A DNA stretch of 64,000 bases from Siphonodentalium dalli (taxonomy: Eukaryota > Mollusca > Scaphopoda > Gadilida > Siphonodentaliidae): positions 4,088,280 through 4,152,279 of the forward strand of contig CP136064.1 in NCBI GenBank assembly GCA_032622095.1, written 5' to 3'. Each line of letters starts with the position of its first letter. Positions within the stretch are counted from its first letter, which is position 1. A program made the translations under genes and the position numbers. Shown here one piece after another: positions 11,322-24,941 of the stretch. The notes below the pieces were generated by a model. The model ran no database searches. It was not told the DNA's origin and worked only from the letters and a program-made list of their open reading frames with translations.

Positions 11322-12560
11322 GTATTAACTAACGAAAGGGCACGAATCGAGAAAATTTTCACCAAGGTCCGAATACAATTTGTCGACATGGGGAGGGGTG
11401 CAAAATTTGTCAAATTTGTTTTTGTCACCGATTCCAACCATTTTTACTGTCGTGTATCTATACGACGTACTGATGCTACTCGTGAAAGAATTTTGTAAAT
11501 CGGTTGAGAAATGGCCAAGTTATAACGCATCGAAAAATGTACTAATAAAGTCCATGTGTAGAAAGTGCTTGTGCCCAGATCTTCTCCTAGACGAAGCGCA
11601 ACAGCTGGATTTGGTTTATGTGAGCGTCTTAAACATAGACAGAAGACCAAACCAGGAAATTTTGACAAAGGTCCGCTCTAATTTTTCCGGGGCAAAATTT
11701 TTCAATTTTGTTTTTGTCGCCGATTTGAACCAAAATGGTTGTGAAGTATCTATATGATGTACTGAGTGTCATTGTGAGTGAATTTTATGAATCGGTTGAC
11801 AAATGTAGAAATTGTGGCCCCTTCCTTTTGTTCAAGTTTACAGAAAATGCACTATGAATTTAAATTCCTTCAACCGATCGTCACGTGTTTGGTGTCATTC
11901 GATGGGGAATTTCTAGTACTTCAAAACGATTACTTACTTGCGGTATTATGACGATGGAGGCCGGAGATATTCGAAAAGTATGTACTGAACAACATACATA
12001 TTGGCCTACATAGTAGAATATCGCCACAATACCTTACCAAAACCCTGCTAAATATTAAAGGGGCATCGAATATGAACACAATGACGCACAAATTATCTCG
12101 ATATCGCGAAAATTGGCCGAGATATGGCGAATTTTCTACCCGCGTCACCAAATTTCGAGGCATGGGTGGGGGTCACACCAGAACGTTCCAACTGAACACA
12201 GAAATGTCAATAAACTATACTATAGACATTCCAATCAATTCCGCGCGATTCCCTTATTATACTTCCATATTTTAATATGGATGTATATTGTTATTCAATT
12301 TTTTATTTTTATTTTTCATTATTTATTCTACTTCTTCTTAATATATTTTGTAACTCTTATATCTCAGAAAGTTAAAAAGATAAATCATTGAAATTTGGTA
12401 GGTGGATGCACCTTGCCAAGATACATCTGAATGAAACATTTAGGTTTATGTCCTAACTTTCTTTCCAGAGTTATGGCCCTTAATCAAAAATTTTGGAAAA
12501 AGTTTGTGCCCAGATCTTCTCCTATAAGAAGCCAAGAAGCTGAATTCGGGTTACGTGACC
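11322..12560 (+). repeat. Satellite monomer 10 (B type, 1,239 bp)
   Basis: The anchor is altered to gtattaac. The T tract is interrupted (caaatttgtttttg), a form seen again only in monomer 43. Private changes are attacttacttg near 11930 and atacatctg near 12421. Confidence 0.94.
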
Positions 12561-13799
12561 GTGTTAACTAACGAAAGGGCACGAATCGAGAAAATTTTCA
12601 CCAAGGTCCGAATACAATTTGTCGACATGGGGAGGGGTGCAAAATTTGTCAATTTTTTTTTTGTCACCGATTCTAACCATTTTTACTGTCGTGTATCTAT
12701 ACGACGTACTGATGCTACTCGTGAAAGAATTTTGTAAATCGGTTGAGAAATGGCCAAGTTATAACGCATCGAAAAATGTACTAATAAAGTCCATGTGTAG
12801 AAAGTGCTTGTGCCCAGATCTTCTCCTAGACGAAGCGCAACAGCTGGATTTGGTCTATGTGAGCGTCTTAAACATAGACAGAAGACCAAACCAGGAAATT
12901 TTGACAAAGGTCCGCTCTAATTTTTCCGGGGCAAAATTTTTCAATTTTGTTTTTGTCGCCGATTTGAACCAAAATGGTTGTGAAGTATCTATATGATGTA
13001 CTGAGTGTCATTGTGAGTGAATTTTATGAATCGGTTGACAAATGTAGAAATTGTGGCCCCTTCCTTTTGTTCAAGTTTACAGAAAATGCACTATGAATTT
13101 AAATTCCTTCAACCGATCGTCACGTATTTGGTGTCATTCGATGGGGAATTTCTAGTACTTCAAAACGATTACCTACTTGCGGTATTATGACGATGGAGGC
13201 CGGAGATATTCGAAAAGTATGTACTGAACAACATACATATTGGCCTACATAGTAGAATATCGCCACAATACCTTACCAAAACCCTGCTAAATATTAAAGG
13301 GGCATCGAATATGAACACAATGACGCACAAATTATCTCGATATCGCGAAAATTGGCCGAGATATGGCGAATTTTCTACCCGCGTCACCAAATTTCGAGGC
13401 ATGGGTGGGGGTCACACCAGAACGTTCCAACTGAACACAGAAATGTCAATAAACTATACTATAGACATTCCAATCAATTCCGCGCGATTCCCTCATTATA
13501 CTTCCATATTTTAATATGGATGTATATTGTTATTCAATTTTTTATTTTTATTTTTCATTATTTATTCTACTTCTTCTTAATATATTTTGTAACTCTTATA
13601 TCTCAGAAAGTTAAAAAGATAAATCATTCAAATTTGGTAGGTGGATGCACCTTGCCAAGATACAACTGAATGAAACATTTAGGTTTATGTCCTAACTTTC
13701 TTTCCAGAGTTATGGCCCTTAATCAAAAATTTTGGAAAAAGTTTGTGCCCAGATCTTCTCTTATAAGAAGCCAAGAAGCTGAATTCGGGTTACGTGACC
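12561..13799 (+). repeat. Satellite monomer 11 (B type, 1,239 bp)
   Basis: Ten-T tract, gattctaacc near 12669, CACGTG lost to cacgta near 13121, ccctcattat near 13491, cattcaaat near 13626, and ctcttataag at the end (about 13761). Several of these recur in monomers 34-36. Confidence 0.94.
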
Positions 13800-15038
13800 G
13801 TGTTAACTAACGAAAGGGCACGAATCGAGAAAATTTTCACCAAGGTCCGAATACAATTTGTCGACATGGGGAGGGGTGCAAAATTTGTCAATTTTTTTTT
13901 TGTCACCGATTCCAACCATTTTTACTGTCGTGTATCTATACGACGTACTGATGCTACTCGTGAAAGAATTTTGTAAATCGGTTGAGAAATGGCCAAGTTA
14001 TAACGCATCGAAAAATGTACTAATAAAGTCCATGTGTAGAAAGTGCTTGTGCCCAGATCTTCTCCTAGACGAAGCGCAACAGCTGGATTTGGTCTATGTG
14101 AGCGTCTTAAACATAGACAGAAGACCAAACCAGGAAATTTTGACAAAGGTCCGCTCTAATTTTTCCGGGGCAAAATTTTTCAATTTTGTTTTTGTCGCCG
14201 ATTTGAACCAAAATGGTTGTGAAGTATCTATATGATGTACTGAGTGTCATTGTGAGTGAATTTTATGAATCGGTTGACAAATGTAGAAATTGTGGCCCCT
14301 TCCTTTTGTTCAAGTTTACAGAAAATGCACTATGAATTTAAATTCCTTCAACCGATCGTCACGTATTTGGTGTCATTCGATGGGGAATTTCTAGTACTTC
14401 AAAACGATTACCTACTTGCGGTATTATGACGATGGAGGCCGGAGATATTCGAAAAGTATGTACTGAACAACATACATATTGGCCTACATAGTAGAATATC
14501 GCCACAATACCTTACCAAAACCCTGCTAAATATTAAAGGGGCATCGAATATGAACACAATGACGCACAAATTATCTCGATATCGCGAAAATTGGCCGAGA
14601 TATGGCGAATTTTCTACCCGCGTCACCAAATTTCGAGGCATGGGTGGGGGTCACACCAGAACGTTCCAACTGAACACAGAAATGTCAATAAACTATACTA
14701 TAGACATTCCAATCAATTCCGCGCGATTCCCTTATTATACTTCCATATTTTAATATGGATGTATATTGTTATTCAATTTTTTATTTTTATTTTTCATTAT
14801 TTATTCTACTTCTTCTTAATATATTTTGTAACTCTTATATCTCAGAAAGTTAAAAAGATAAATCATTGAAATTTGGTAGGTGGATGCACCTTGCCAAGAT
14901 ACAACTGAATGAAACATTTAGGTTTATGTCCTAACTTTCTTTCCAGAGTTATGGCCCTTAATCAAAAATTTTGGAAAAAGTTTGTGCCCAGATCTTCTCC
15001 TATAAGAAGCCAAGAAGCTGAATTCGGGTTACGTGACC
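13800..15038 (+). repeat. Satellite monomer 12 (B type, 1,239 bp)
   Basis: Ten-T tract, gtctatgtg, and cacgta in place of CACGTG near 14360. It matches monomer 36, about 29.7 kb away, at these sites and at the preceding ctcttataag junction. Confidence 0.94.
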
Positions 15039-16274
15039 GTGTTAACTAACGAAAGGGCACGAATCGAGAAAATTTTCACCAAGGTCCGAATACAATTTGT
15101 CGACATGGGGAGGGGTGCAAAATTTGTCAATTTTTTTTGTCACCGATTCCAACCATTTTTACTGTCGTGTATCTATACGACGTACTGATGCTACTCGTGA
15201 AAGAATTTTGTAAATCGGTTGAGAAATGGCCAAGTTATAACGCATCGAAAAATGTACTAATAAAGTCCATGTGTAGAAAGTGCTTGTGCCCAGATCTTCT
15301 CCTAGACGAAGCGCAACAGCTGGATTTGGTATATGTGAGCGTCTTAAACATAGACAGAAGACCAAACCAGGAAATTTTGACAAAGGTCCGCTCTAATTTT
15401 TCCGGGGCAAAATTTTTCAATTTTGTTTTTGTCGCCGATTTGAACCAAAATGGTTGTGAAGTATCTATATGATGTACTGAGTGTCATTGTGAGTGAATTT
15501 TATGAATCGGTTGACAAATGTAGAAATTGTGGCCCCTTCCTTTTGTTCAAGTTTACAGAAAATGCACTATGAATTTAAATTCCTTCAACCGATCGTCACG
15601 TGTTTGGTGTCATTCGATGGGGAATTTCTAGTACTTCAAAACGATTACCTACTTGCGGTATTATGACGATGGAGGCCGGAGATATTCGAAAAGTATGTAC
15701 TGAACAACATACATATTGGCCTACATAGTAGAATATCGCCACAATACCTTACCAAAACCCTGCTAAATATTAAAGGGGCATCGAATATGAACACAATGAC
15801 GCACAAATTATCTCGATATCGCGAAAATTGGCCGAGATATGGCGAATTTTCTACCCGCGTCACCAAATTTCGAGGCATGGGTGGGGGTCACACCAGAACG
15901 TTCCAACTGAACACAGAAATGTCAATAAACTATACTATAGACATTCCAATCAATTCCGCGCGATTCCCTTATTATACTTCCATATTTTCATATGGATGTA
16001 TATTGTTATTCAATTTTTTATTTTTATTTTTCATTATTTATTCTACTTCTTCTTAATATATTTTGTAACTCTTATATCTCAGAAAGTTGAAAAGATAAAT
16101 CATTGAAATTTGGTAGGTGGATGCACCTTGCCAAGATACAACTGAATGAAACATTTAGGTTTATGTCCTAACTTTCTTTCCAGAGTTATGGCCCTTAATC
16201 AAAATTTTGGAAAAAGTTTGTGCCCAGATCTTCTCCTATAAGAAGCCAAGAAGCTGAATTCGGGTTACGTGACC
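15039..16274 (+). repeat. Satellite monomer 13 (B type, 1,236 bp, subtype p)
   Basis: Subtype p is defined by an eight-T tract, ggtatatgtg, a hairpin loop variant ttttcatatgga near 15986, gttgaaaag near 16086 and a one-A deletion (aatcaaaattttgg) near 16200. The same set occurs in monomers 16 and 18. Confidence 0.94.
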
Positions 16275-17513
16275 GTGTTAACTAACGAAAGGGCACGAAT
16301 CGAGAAAATTTTCAGCAAGGTCCGAATACAATTTGTCGACATGGGGAGGGGTGCAAAATTTGTCAAATTTATTTTTGTCACTGATTCCAACCATTTTTAC
16401 TGTCGTGTATCTATACGACGTACTGATGCTACTCGTGAAAGAATTTTGTAAATCGGTTGAGAAATGGCCAAGTTATAACGCATCGAAAAATGTACTAATA
16501 AAGTCCATGTGTAGAAAGTGCTTGTGCCCAGATCTTCTCCTAGACGAAGCGCAACAGCTGGATTTGGTTTATGTGAGCGTCTTAAACATAGACAGAAGAC
16601 CAAACCAGGAAATTTTGACAAAGGTCCGCTCTAATTTTTCCGGGGCAAAATTTTTCAATTTTGTTTTTGTCGCCGATTTGAACCAAAATGGTTGTGAAGT
16701 ATCTATATGATGTACTGAGTGTCATTGTGAGTGAATTTTATGAATCGGTTGACAAATGTAGAAATTGTGGCCCCTTCCTTTTGTTCAAGTTTACAGAAAA
16801 TGCACTATGAATTTAAATTCCTTCAACCGATCGTCACGTGTTTGGTGTCATTCGATGGGGAATTTCTAGTACTTCAAAACGATTACCTACTTGCGGTATT
16901 ATGACGATGGAGGCCGGAGATATTCGAAACGTATGTACTGAACAACATACATATTGGCCTACATAGTAGAATATCGCCACAATACCTTACCAAAACCCTG
17001 CTAAATATTAAAGGGGCATCGAATATGAACACAATGACGCACAAATTATCTCGATATCGCGAAAATTGGCCGAGATATGGCGAATTTTCTACCCGCGTCA
17101 CCAAATTTCGAGGCATGGGTGGGGGTCACACCAGAACGTTCCAACTGAACACAGAAATGTCAATAAACTATACTATAGACATTCCAATCAATTCCGCGCG
17201 ATTCCCTTATTATACTTCCATATTTTAATATGGATGTATATTGTTATTCAATTTTTTATTTTTATTTTTCATTATTTATTCTACTTCTTCTTAATATATT
17301 TTGTAACTCTTATATCTCAGAAAGTTAAAAAGATAAATCATTGAAATTTGGTAGGTGGATGCACCTTGCCAAGATACAACTGAATGAAACATTTAGGTTT
17401 ATGTCCTAACTTTCTTTCCAGAGTTATGGCCCTTAATCAAAAATTTTGGAAAAAGTTTGTGCCCAGATCTTCTCCTATAAGAAGCCAAGAAGCTGAATTC
17501 GGGTTACGTGACC
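16275..17513 (+). repeat. Satellite monomer 14 (B type, 1,239 bp, subtype q)
   Basis: Subtype q is defined by ttcagcaagg near 16311, aaatttatttttgtcactg near 16365 and, further on, cgaaacgtatg near 16926. The first two recur in monomers 17 and 19; the last recurs only in monomer 19. Confidence 0.94.
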
Positions 17514-18752
17514 GTGTTAACTAACGAAAGGGCACGAATCGAGAAAATTTTCACCAAGGTCCGAATACAATTTGTCGACATGGGGAGGGGTGCAAAATTT
17601 GTCAAATTTTTTTTTGTCACCGATTCCAACCATTTTTACTGTCGTGTATCTATACGACGTACTGATGCTACTCGTGAAAGAATTTTGTAAATCGGTTGAG
17701 AAATGGCCAAGTTATAACGCATCGAAAAATGTACTAATAAAGTCCATGTGTAGAAAGTGCTTGTGCCCAGATCTTCTCCTAGACGAAGCGCAACAGCTGG
17801 ATTTGGTATATGTGAGCGTCTTAAACATAGACAGAAGACCAAACCAGGAAATTTTGACAAAGGTCCGCTCTAATTTTTCCGGGGCAAAATTTTCCAATTT
17901 TGTTTTTGTCGCCGATTTGAACCAAAATGGTTGTGAAGTATCTATATGATGTACTGAGTGTCATTGTGAGTGAATTTTATGAATCGGTTGACAAATGTAG
18001 AAATTGTGGCCCCTTCCTTTTGTTCAAGTTTACAGAAAATGCACTATGAATTTAAATTCCTTCAACCGATCGTCACGTGTTTGGTGTCATTCGATGGGGA
18101 ATTTCTAGTACTTCAAAACGTTTACCTACTTGCGGTATTATGACGATGGAGGCCGGAGATATTCGAAAAGTATGTACTGAACAACATACATATTGGCCTA
18201 CATAGTAGAATATCGCCACAATACCTTACCAAAACCCTGCTAAATATTAAAGGGGCATCGAATATGAACACAATGACGCACAAATTATCTCGATATCGCG
18301 AAAATTGGCCGAGATATGGCGAATTTTCTACCCGCGTCACCAAATTTCGAGGCATGGGTGGGGGTCACACCAGAACGTTCCAACTGAACACAGAAATGTC
18401 AATAAACTATACTATAGACATTCCAATCAATTCCGCGCGATTCCCTTATTATACTTCCATATTTTAATATGGATGTATATTGTTATTCAATTTTTTATTT
18501 TTATTTTTCATTATTAATTCTACTTCTTCTTAATATATTTTGTAACTCTTATATCTCAGAAAGTTAAAAAGATAAATCATTGAAATTTGGTAGGTGGATG
18601 CACCTTGCCAAGATACAACTGAATGAAACATTTAGGTTTATGTCCTAACTTTCTTTCCAGAGTTATGGCCCTTAATCAAAAATTTTGGAAAAAGTTTGTG
18701 CCCAGATCTTCTCCTATAAGAAGCCAAGAAGCTGAATTCGGGTTACGTGACC
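17514..18752 (+). repeat. Satellite monomer 15 (B type, 1,239 bp, subtype r)
   Basis: Has a nine-T tract after caaa, ggtatatgtg, ttttccaatttt, cgtttacc near 18119 and attattaattc near 18511. Its second-half variants reappear in monomer 17. Confidence 0.94.
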
Positions 18753-19988
18753 GTGTTAACTAACGAAAGGGCACGAATCGAGAAAATTTTCACCAAGGTC
18801 CGAATACAATTTGTCGACATGGGGAGGGGTGCAAAATTTGTCAATTTTTTTTGTCACCGATTCCAACCATTTTTACTGTCGTGTATCTATACGACGTACT
18901 GATGCTACTCGTGAAAGAATTTTGTAAATCGGTTGAGAAATGGCCAAGTTATAACGCATCGAAAAATGTACTAATAAAGTCCATGTGTAGAAAGTGCTTG
19001 TGCCCAGATCTTCTCCTAGACGAAGCGCAACAGCTGGATTTGGTATATGTGAGCGTCTTAAACATAGACAGAAGACCAAACCAGGAAATTTTGACAAAGG
19101 TCCGCTCTAATTTTTCCGGGGCAAAATTTTTCAATTTTGTTTTTGTCGCCGATTTGAACCAAAATGGTTGTGAAGTATCTATATGATGTACTGAGTGTCA
19201 TTGTGAGTGAATTTTATGAATCGGTTGACAAATGTAGAAATTGTGGCCCCTTCCTTTTGTTCAAGTTTACAGAAAATGCACTATGAATTTAAATTCCTTC
19301 AACCGATCGTCACGTGTTTGGTGTCATTCGATGGGGAATTTCTAGTACTTCAAAACGATTACCTACTTGCGGTATTATGACGATGGAGGCCGGAGATATT
19401 CGAAAAGTATGTACTGAACAACATACATATTGGCCTACATAGTAGAATATCGCCACAATACCTTACCAAAACCCTGCTAAATATTAAAGGGGCATCGAAT
19501 ATGAACACAATGACGCACAAATTATCTCGATATCGCGAAAATTGGCCGAGATATGGCGAATTTTCTACCCGCGTCACCAAATTTCGAGGCATGGGTGGGG
19601 GTCACACCAGAACGTTCCAACTGAACACAGAAATGTCAATAAACTATACTATAGACATTCCAATCAATTCCGCGCGATTCCCTTATTATACTTCCATATT
19701 TTCATATGGATGTATATTGTTATTCAATTTTTTATTTTTATTTTTCATTATTTATTCTACTTCTTCTTAATATATTTTGTAACTCTTATATCTCAGAAAG
19801 TTGAAAAGATAAATCATTGAAATTTGGTAGGTGGATGCACCTTGCCAAGATACAACTGAATGAAACATTTAGGTTTATGTCCTAACTTTCTTTCCAGAGT
19901 TATGGCCCTTAATCAAAATTTTGGAAAAAGTTTGTGCCCAGATCTTCTCCTATAAGAAGCCAAGAAGCTGAATTCGGGTTACGTGACC
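18753..19988 (+). repeat. Satellite monomer 16 (B type, 1,236 bp, subtype p)
   Basis: Carries the full subtype p set of monomer 13, including the ttttcatatgga hairpin near 19700 and the one-A deletion near 19916. Confidence 0.94.
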
Positions 19989-21227
19989 GTGTTAACTAAC
20001 GAAAGGGCACGAATCGAGAAAATTTTCAGCAAGGTCCGAATACAATTTGTCGACATGGGGAGGGGTGCAAAATTTGTCAAATTTATTTTTGTCACTGATT
20101 CCAACCATTTTTACTGTCGTGTATCTATACGACGTACTGATGCTACTCGTGAAAGAATTTTGTAAATCGGTTGAGAAATGGCCAAGTTATAACGCATCGA
20201 AAAATGTACTAATAAAGTCCATGTGTAGAAAGTGCTTGTGCCCAGATCTTCTCCTAGACGAAGCGCAACAGCTGGATTTGGTTTATGTGAGCGTCTTAAA
20301 CATAGACAGAAGACCAAACCAGGAAATTTTGACAAAGGTCCGCTCTAATTTTTCCGGGGCAAAATTTTTCAATTTTGTTTTTGTCGCCGATTTGAACCAA
20401 AATGGTTGTGAAGTATCTATATGATGTACTGAGTGTCATTGTGAGTGAATTTTATGAATCGGTTGACAAATGTAGAAATTGTGGCCCCTTCCTTTTGTTC
20501 AAGTTTACAGAAAATGCACTATGAATTTAAATTCCTTCAACCGATCGTCACGTGTTTGGTGTCATTCGATGGGGAATTTCTAGTACTTCAAAACGTTTAC
20601 CTACTTGCGGTATTATGACGATGGAGGCCGGAGATATTCGAAAAGTATGTACTGAGCAACATACATATTGGCCTACATAGTAGAATATCGCCACAATACC
20701 TTACCAAAACCCTGCTAAATATTAAAGGGGCATCGAATATGAACACAATGACGCACAAATTATCTCGATATCGCGAAAATTGGCCGAGATATGGCGAATT
20801 TTCTACCCGCGTCACCAAATTTCGAGGCATGGGTGGGGGTCACACCAGAACGTTCCAACTGAACACAGAAATGTCAATAAACTATACTATAGACATTCCA
20901 ATCAATTCCGCGCGATTCCCTTATTATACTTCCATATTTTAATATGGATGTATATTGTTATTCAATTTTTTATTTTTATTTTTCATTATTAATTCTACTT
21001 CTTCTTAATATATTTTGTAACTCTTATATCTCAGAAAGTTAAAAAGATAAATCATTGAAATTTGGTAGGTGGATGCACCTTGCCAAGATACAACTGAATG
21101 AAACATTTAGGTTTATGTCCTAACTTTCTTTCCAGAGTTATGGCCCTTAATCAAAAATTTTGGAAAAAGTTTGTGCCCAGATCTTCTCCTATAAGAAGCC
21201 AAGAAGCTGAATTCGGGTTACGTGACC
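19989..21227 (+). repeat. Satellite monomer 17 (q/r hybrid, 1,239 bp)
   Basis: The first half is subtype q (ttcagcaagg, aaatttatttttgtcactg, tttttcaatttt). The second half is subtype r (cgtttacc near 20595, attattaattc near 20986). The switch lies between about 20366 and 20595. A private change is actgagcaac near 20651. Confidence 0.93.
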
Positions 21228-22463
21228 GTGTTAACTAACGAAAGGGCACGAATCGAGAAAATTTTCACCAAGGTCCGAATACAATTTGTCGACATGGGGA
21301 GGGGTGCAAAATTTGTCAATTTTTTTTGTCACCGATTCCAACCATTTTTACTGTCGTGTATCTATACGACGTACTGATGCTACTCGTGAAAGAATTTTGT
21401 AAATCGGTTGAGAAATGGCCAAGTTATAACGCATCGAAAAATGTACTAATAAAGTCCATGTGTAGAAAGTGCTTGTGCCCAGATCTTCTCCTAGACGAAG
21501 CGCAACAGCTGGATTTGGTATATGTGAGCGTCTTAAACATAGACAGAAGACCAAACCAGGAAATTTTGACAAAGGTCCGCTCTAATTTTTCCGGGGCAAA
21601 ATTTTTCAATTTTGTTTTTGTCGCCGATTTGAACCAAAATGGTTGTGAAGTATCTATATGATGTACTGAGTGTCATTGTGAGTGAATTTTATGAATCGGT
21701 TGACAAATGTAGAAATTGTGGCCCCTTCCTTTTGTTCAAGTTTACAGAAAATGCACTATGAATTTAAATTCCTTCAACCGATCGTCACGTGTTTGGTGTC
21801 ATTCGATGGGGAATTTCTAGTACTTCAAAACGATTACCTACTTGCGGTATTATGACGATGGAGGCCGGAGATATTCGAAAAGTATGTACTGAACAACATA
21901 CATATTGGCCTACATAGTAGAATATCGCCACAATACCTTACCAAAACCCTGCTAAATATTAAAGGGGCATCGAATATGAACACAATGACGCACAAATTAT
22001 CTCGATATCGCGAAAATTGGCCGAGATATGGCGAATTTTCTACCCGCGTCACCAAATTTCGAGGCATGGGTGGGGGTCACACCAGAACGTTCCAACTGAA
22101 CACAGAAATGTCAATAAACTATACTATAGACATTCCAATCAATTCCGCGCGATTCCCTTATTATACTTCCATATTTTCATATGGATGTATATTGTTATTC
22201 AATTTTTTATTTTTATTTTTCATTATTTATTCTACTTCTTCTTAATATATTTTGTAACTCTTATATCTCAGAAAGTTGAAAAGATAAATCATTGAAATTT
22301 GGTAGGTGGATGCACCTTGCCAAGATACAACTGAATGAAACATTTAGGTTTATGTCCTAACTTTCTTTCCAGAGTTATGGCCCTTAATCAAAATTTTGGA
22401 AAAAGTTTGTGCCCAGATCTTCTCCTATAAGAAGCCAAGAAGCTGAATTCGGGTTACGTGACC
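21228..22463 (+). repeat. Satellite monomer 18 (B type, 1,236 bp, subtype p)
   Basis: Third copy of subtype p, with the eight-T tract, ggtatatgtg, the ttttcatatgga hairpin near 22174 and the one-A deletion near 22390. Confidence 0.94.
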
Positions 22464-23702
22464 GTGTTAACTAACGAAAGGGCACGAATCGAGAAAATTT
22501 TCAGCAAGGTCCGAATACAATTTGTCGACATGGGGAGGGGTGCAAAATTTGTCAAATTTATTTTTGTCACTGATTCCAACCATTTTTACTGTCGTGTATC
22601 TATACGACGTACTGATGCTACTCGTGAAAGAATTTTGTAAATCGGTTGAGAAATGGCCAAGTTATAACGCATCGAAAAATGTACTAATAAAGTCCATGTG
22701 TAGAAAGTGCTTGTGCCCAGATCTTCTCCTAGACGAAGCGCAACAACTGGATTTGGTTTATGTGAGCGTCTTAAACATAGACAGAAGACCAAACCAGGAA
22801 ATTTTGACAAAGGTCCGCTCTAATTTTTCCGGGGCAAAATTTTTCAATTTTGTTTTTGTCGCCGATTTGAACCAAAATGGTTGTGAAGTATCTATATGAT
22901 GTACTGAGTGTCATTGTGAGTGAATTTTATGAATCGGTTGACAAATGTAGAAATTGTGGCCCCTTCCTTTTGTTCAAGTTTACAGAAAATGCACTATGAA
23001 TTTAAATTCCTTCAACCGATCGTCACGTGTTTGGTGTCATTCGATGGGGAATTTCTAGTACTTCAAAACGATTACCTACTTGCGGTATTATGACGATGGA
23101 GGCCGGAGATATTCGAAACGTATGTACTGAACAACATACATATTGGCCTACATAGTAGAATATCGCCACAATACCTTACCAAAACCCTGCTAAATATTAA
23201 AGGGGCATCGAATATGAACACAATGACGCACAAATTATCTCGATATCGCGAAAATTGGCCGAGATATGGCGAATTTTCTACCCGCGTCACCAAATTTCGA
23301 GGCATGGGTGGGGGTCACACCAGAACGTTCCAACTGAACACAGAAATGTCAATAAACTATACTATAGACACTCCAATCAATTCCGCGCGATTCCCTTATT
23401 ATACTTCCATATTTTAATATGGATGTATATTGTTATTCAATTTTTTATTTTTATTTTTCATTATTTATTCTACTTCTTCTTAATATATTTTGTAACTCTT
23501 ATATCTCAGAAAGTTAAAAAGATAAATCATTGAAATTTGGTAGGTGGATGCACCTTGCCAAGATACAACTGAATGAAACATTTAGGTTTATGTCCTAACT
23601 TTCTTTCCAGAGTTATGGCCCTTAATCAAAAATTTTGGAAAAAGTTTGTGCCCAGATCTTCTCCTATAAGAAGCCAAGAAGCTGAATTCGGGTTACGTGA
23701 CC
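22464..23702 (+). repeat. Satellite monomer 19 (B type, 1,239 bp, subtype q)
   Basis: Full subtype q including cgaaacgtatg near 23114. Private changes are caacaactgg near 22741 and gacactcc near 23367. Confidence 0.94.
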
Positions 23703-24941
23703 GTGTTAACTAACGAAAGGGCACGAATCGAGAAAATTTTCACCAAGGTCCGAATACAATTTGTCGACATGGGGAGGGGTGCAAAATTTGTCAAATTTTT
23801 TTTTGTCACCGATTCCAACCATTTTTACTGTCGTGTATCTATACGACGTACTGATGCTACTCGTGAAAGAATTTTGTAAATCGGTTGAGAAATAGCCAAG
23901 TTATAACGCATCGAAAAATGTACTAATAAAGTCCATGTGTAGAAAGTGCTTGTGCCCAGATCTTCTCCTAGACGAAGCGCAACAGCTGGATTTGGTTTAT
24001 ATGAGCGTCTTAAACATAGACAGAAGACCAAACCAGGAAATTTTGACAAAGGTCCGCTCTAATTTTTCCGGGGCAAAATTTTCCAATTTTGTTTTTGTCG
24101 CCGATTTGAACCAAAATGGTTGTGAAGTATCTATATGATGTACTGAGTGTCATTGTGAGTGAATTTTATGAATCGGTTGACAAATGTAGAAATTGTGGCC
24201 CCTTCCTTTTGTTCAAGTTTACAGAAAATGCACTATGAATTTAAATTCCTTCAACCGATCGTCACGTGTTTGGTGTCATTCGATGGGGAATTTCTAGTAC
24301 TTCAAAACGTTTACCTACTTGCGGTATTATGACGATGGAGGCCGGAGATATTCGAAAAGTATGTACTGAACAACATACATATTGGCCTACATAGTAGAAT
24401 ATCGCCACAATACCTTACCAAAACCCTGCTAAATATTAAAGGGGCATCGAATATGAACACAATGACGCACAAATTATCTCGATATCGCGAAAATTGGCCG
24501 AGATATGGCGAATTTTCTACCCGCGTCACCAAATTTCGAGGCATGGGTGGGGGTCACACCAGAACGTTCCAACTGAACACAGAAATGTCAATAAACTATA
24601 CTATAGACATTCCAATCAATTCCGCGCGATTCCCTTATTATACTTCCATATTTTAATATGGATGTATATTGTTATTCAATTTTTTATTTTTATTTTTCAT
24701 TATTTATTCTACTTCTTCTTAATATATTTTGTAACTCTTATATCTCAGAAAGTTAAAAAGATAAATCATTGAAATTTGGTAGGTGGATGCACCTTGCCAA
24801 GATACAACTGAATGAAACATTTAGGTTTATGTCCTAACTTTCTTTCCAGAGTTATGGCCCTTAATCAAAAATTTTGGAAAAAGTTTGTGCCCAGATCTTC
24901 TCCTATAAGAAGCCAAGAAGCTGAATTCGGGTTACGTGACC
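23703..24941 (+). repeat. Satellite monomer 20 (B type, 1,239 bp)
   Basis: Nine-T tract after caaa, gtttatatgagc near 23996, ttttccaatttt and cgtttacc. A private aatagcc near 23891 puts a stop in the forward frame. Otherwise it is the same as monomer 21 at diagnostic sites. Confidence 0.94.

Larger units (their letters stand above)
15039..23702 (+). repeat. Higher-order block with p, q and r subtypes
   Basis: Subtypes run p-q-r-p-(q/r)-p-q across monomers 13-19. The p copies at 15039, 18753 and 21228 are 3,714 and 2,475 bp apart, equal to three and two monomers. This fits duplication of a p-q-r trimer followed by loss of one monomer through a q-to-r exchange inside monomer 17. Confidence 0.8.

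Noticed and set aside
13844-13854. Pol III B-box-like ggtccgaatac suggesting a tRNA-derived SINE
   Set aside because: It matches nine of eleven consensus positions, but no A box, tRNA-like body or element boundary is visible upstream. A chance match in a repeated sequence is likelier.
13944-13977. Hammerhead-ribozyme-like core (ctgatgc followed by tgaaag)
   Set aside because: The conserved CUGANGA is not met (C replaces the final A). The seven bases between the two motifs cannot form stem II. Satellites can carry hammerheads, so a covariance-model search would be decisive, but nothing here supports one by eye on either strand.
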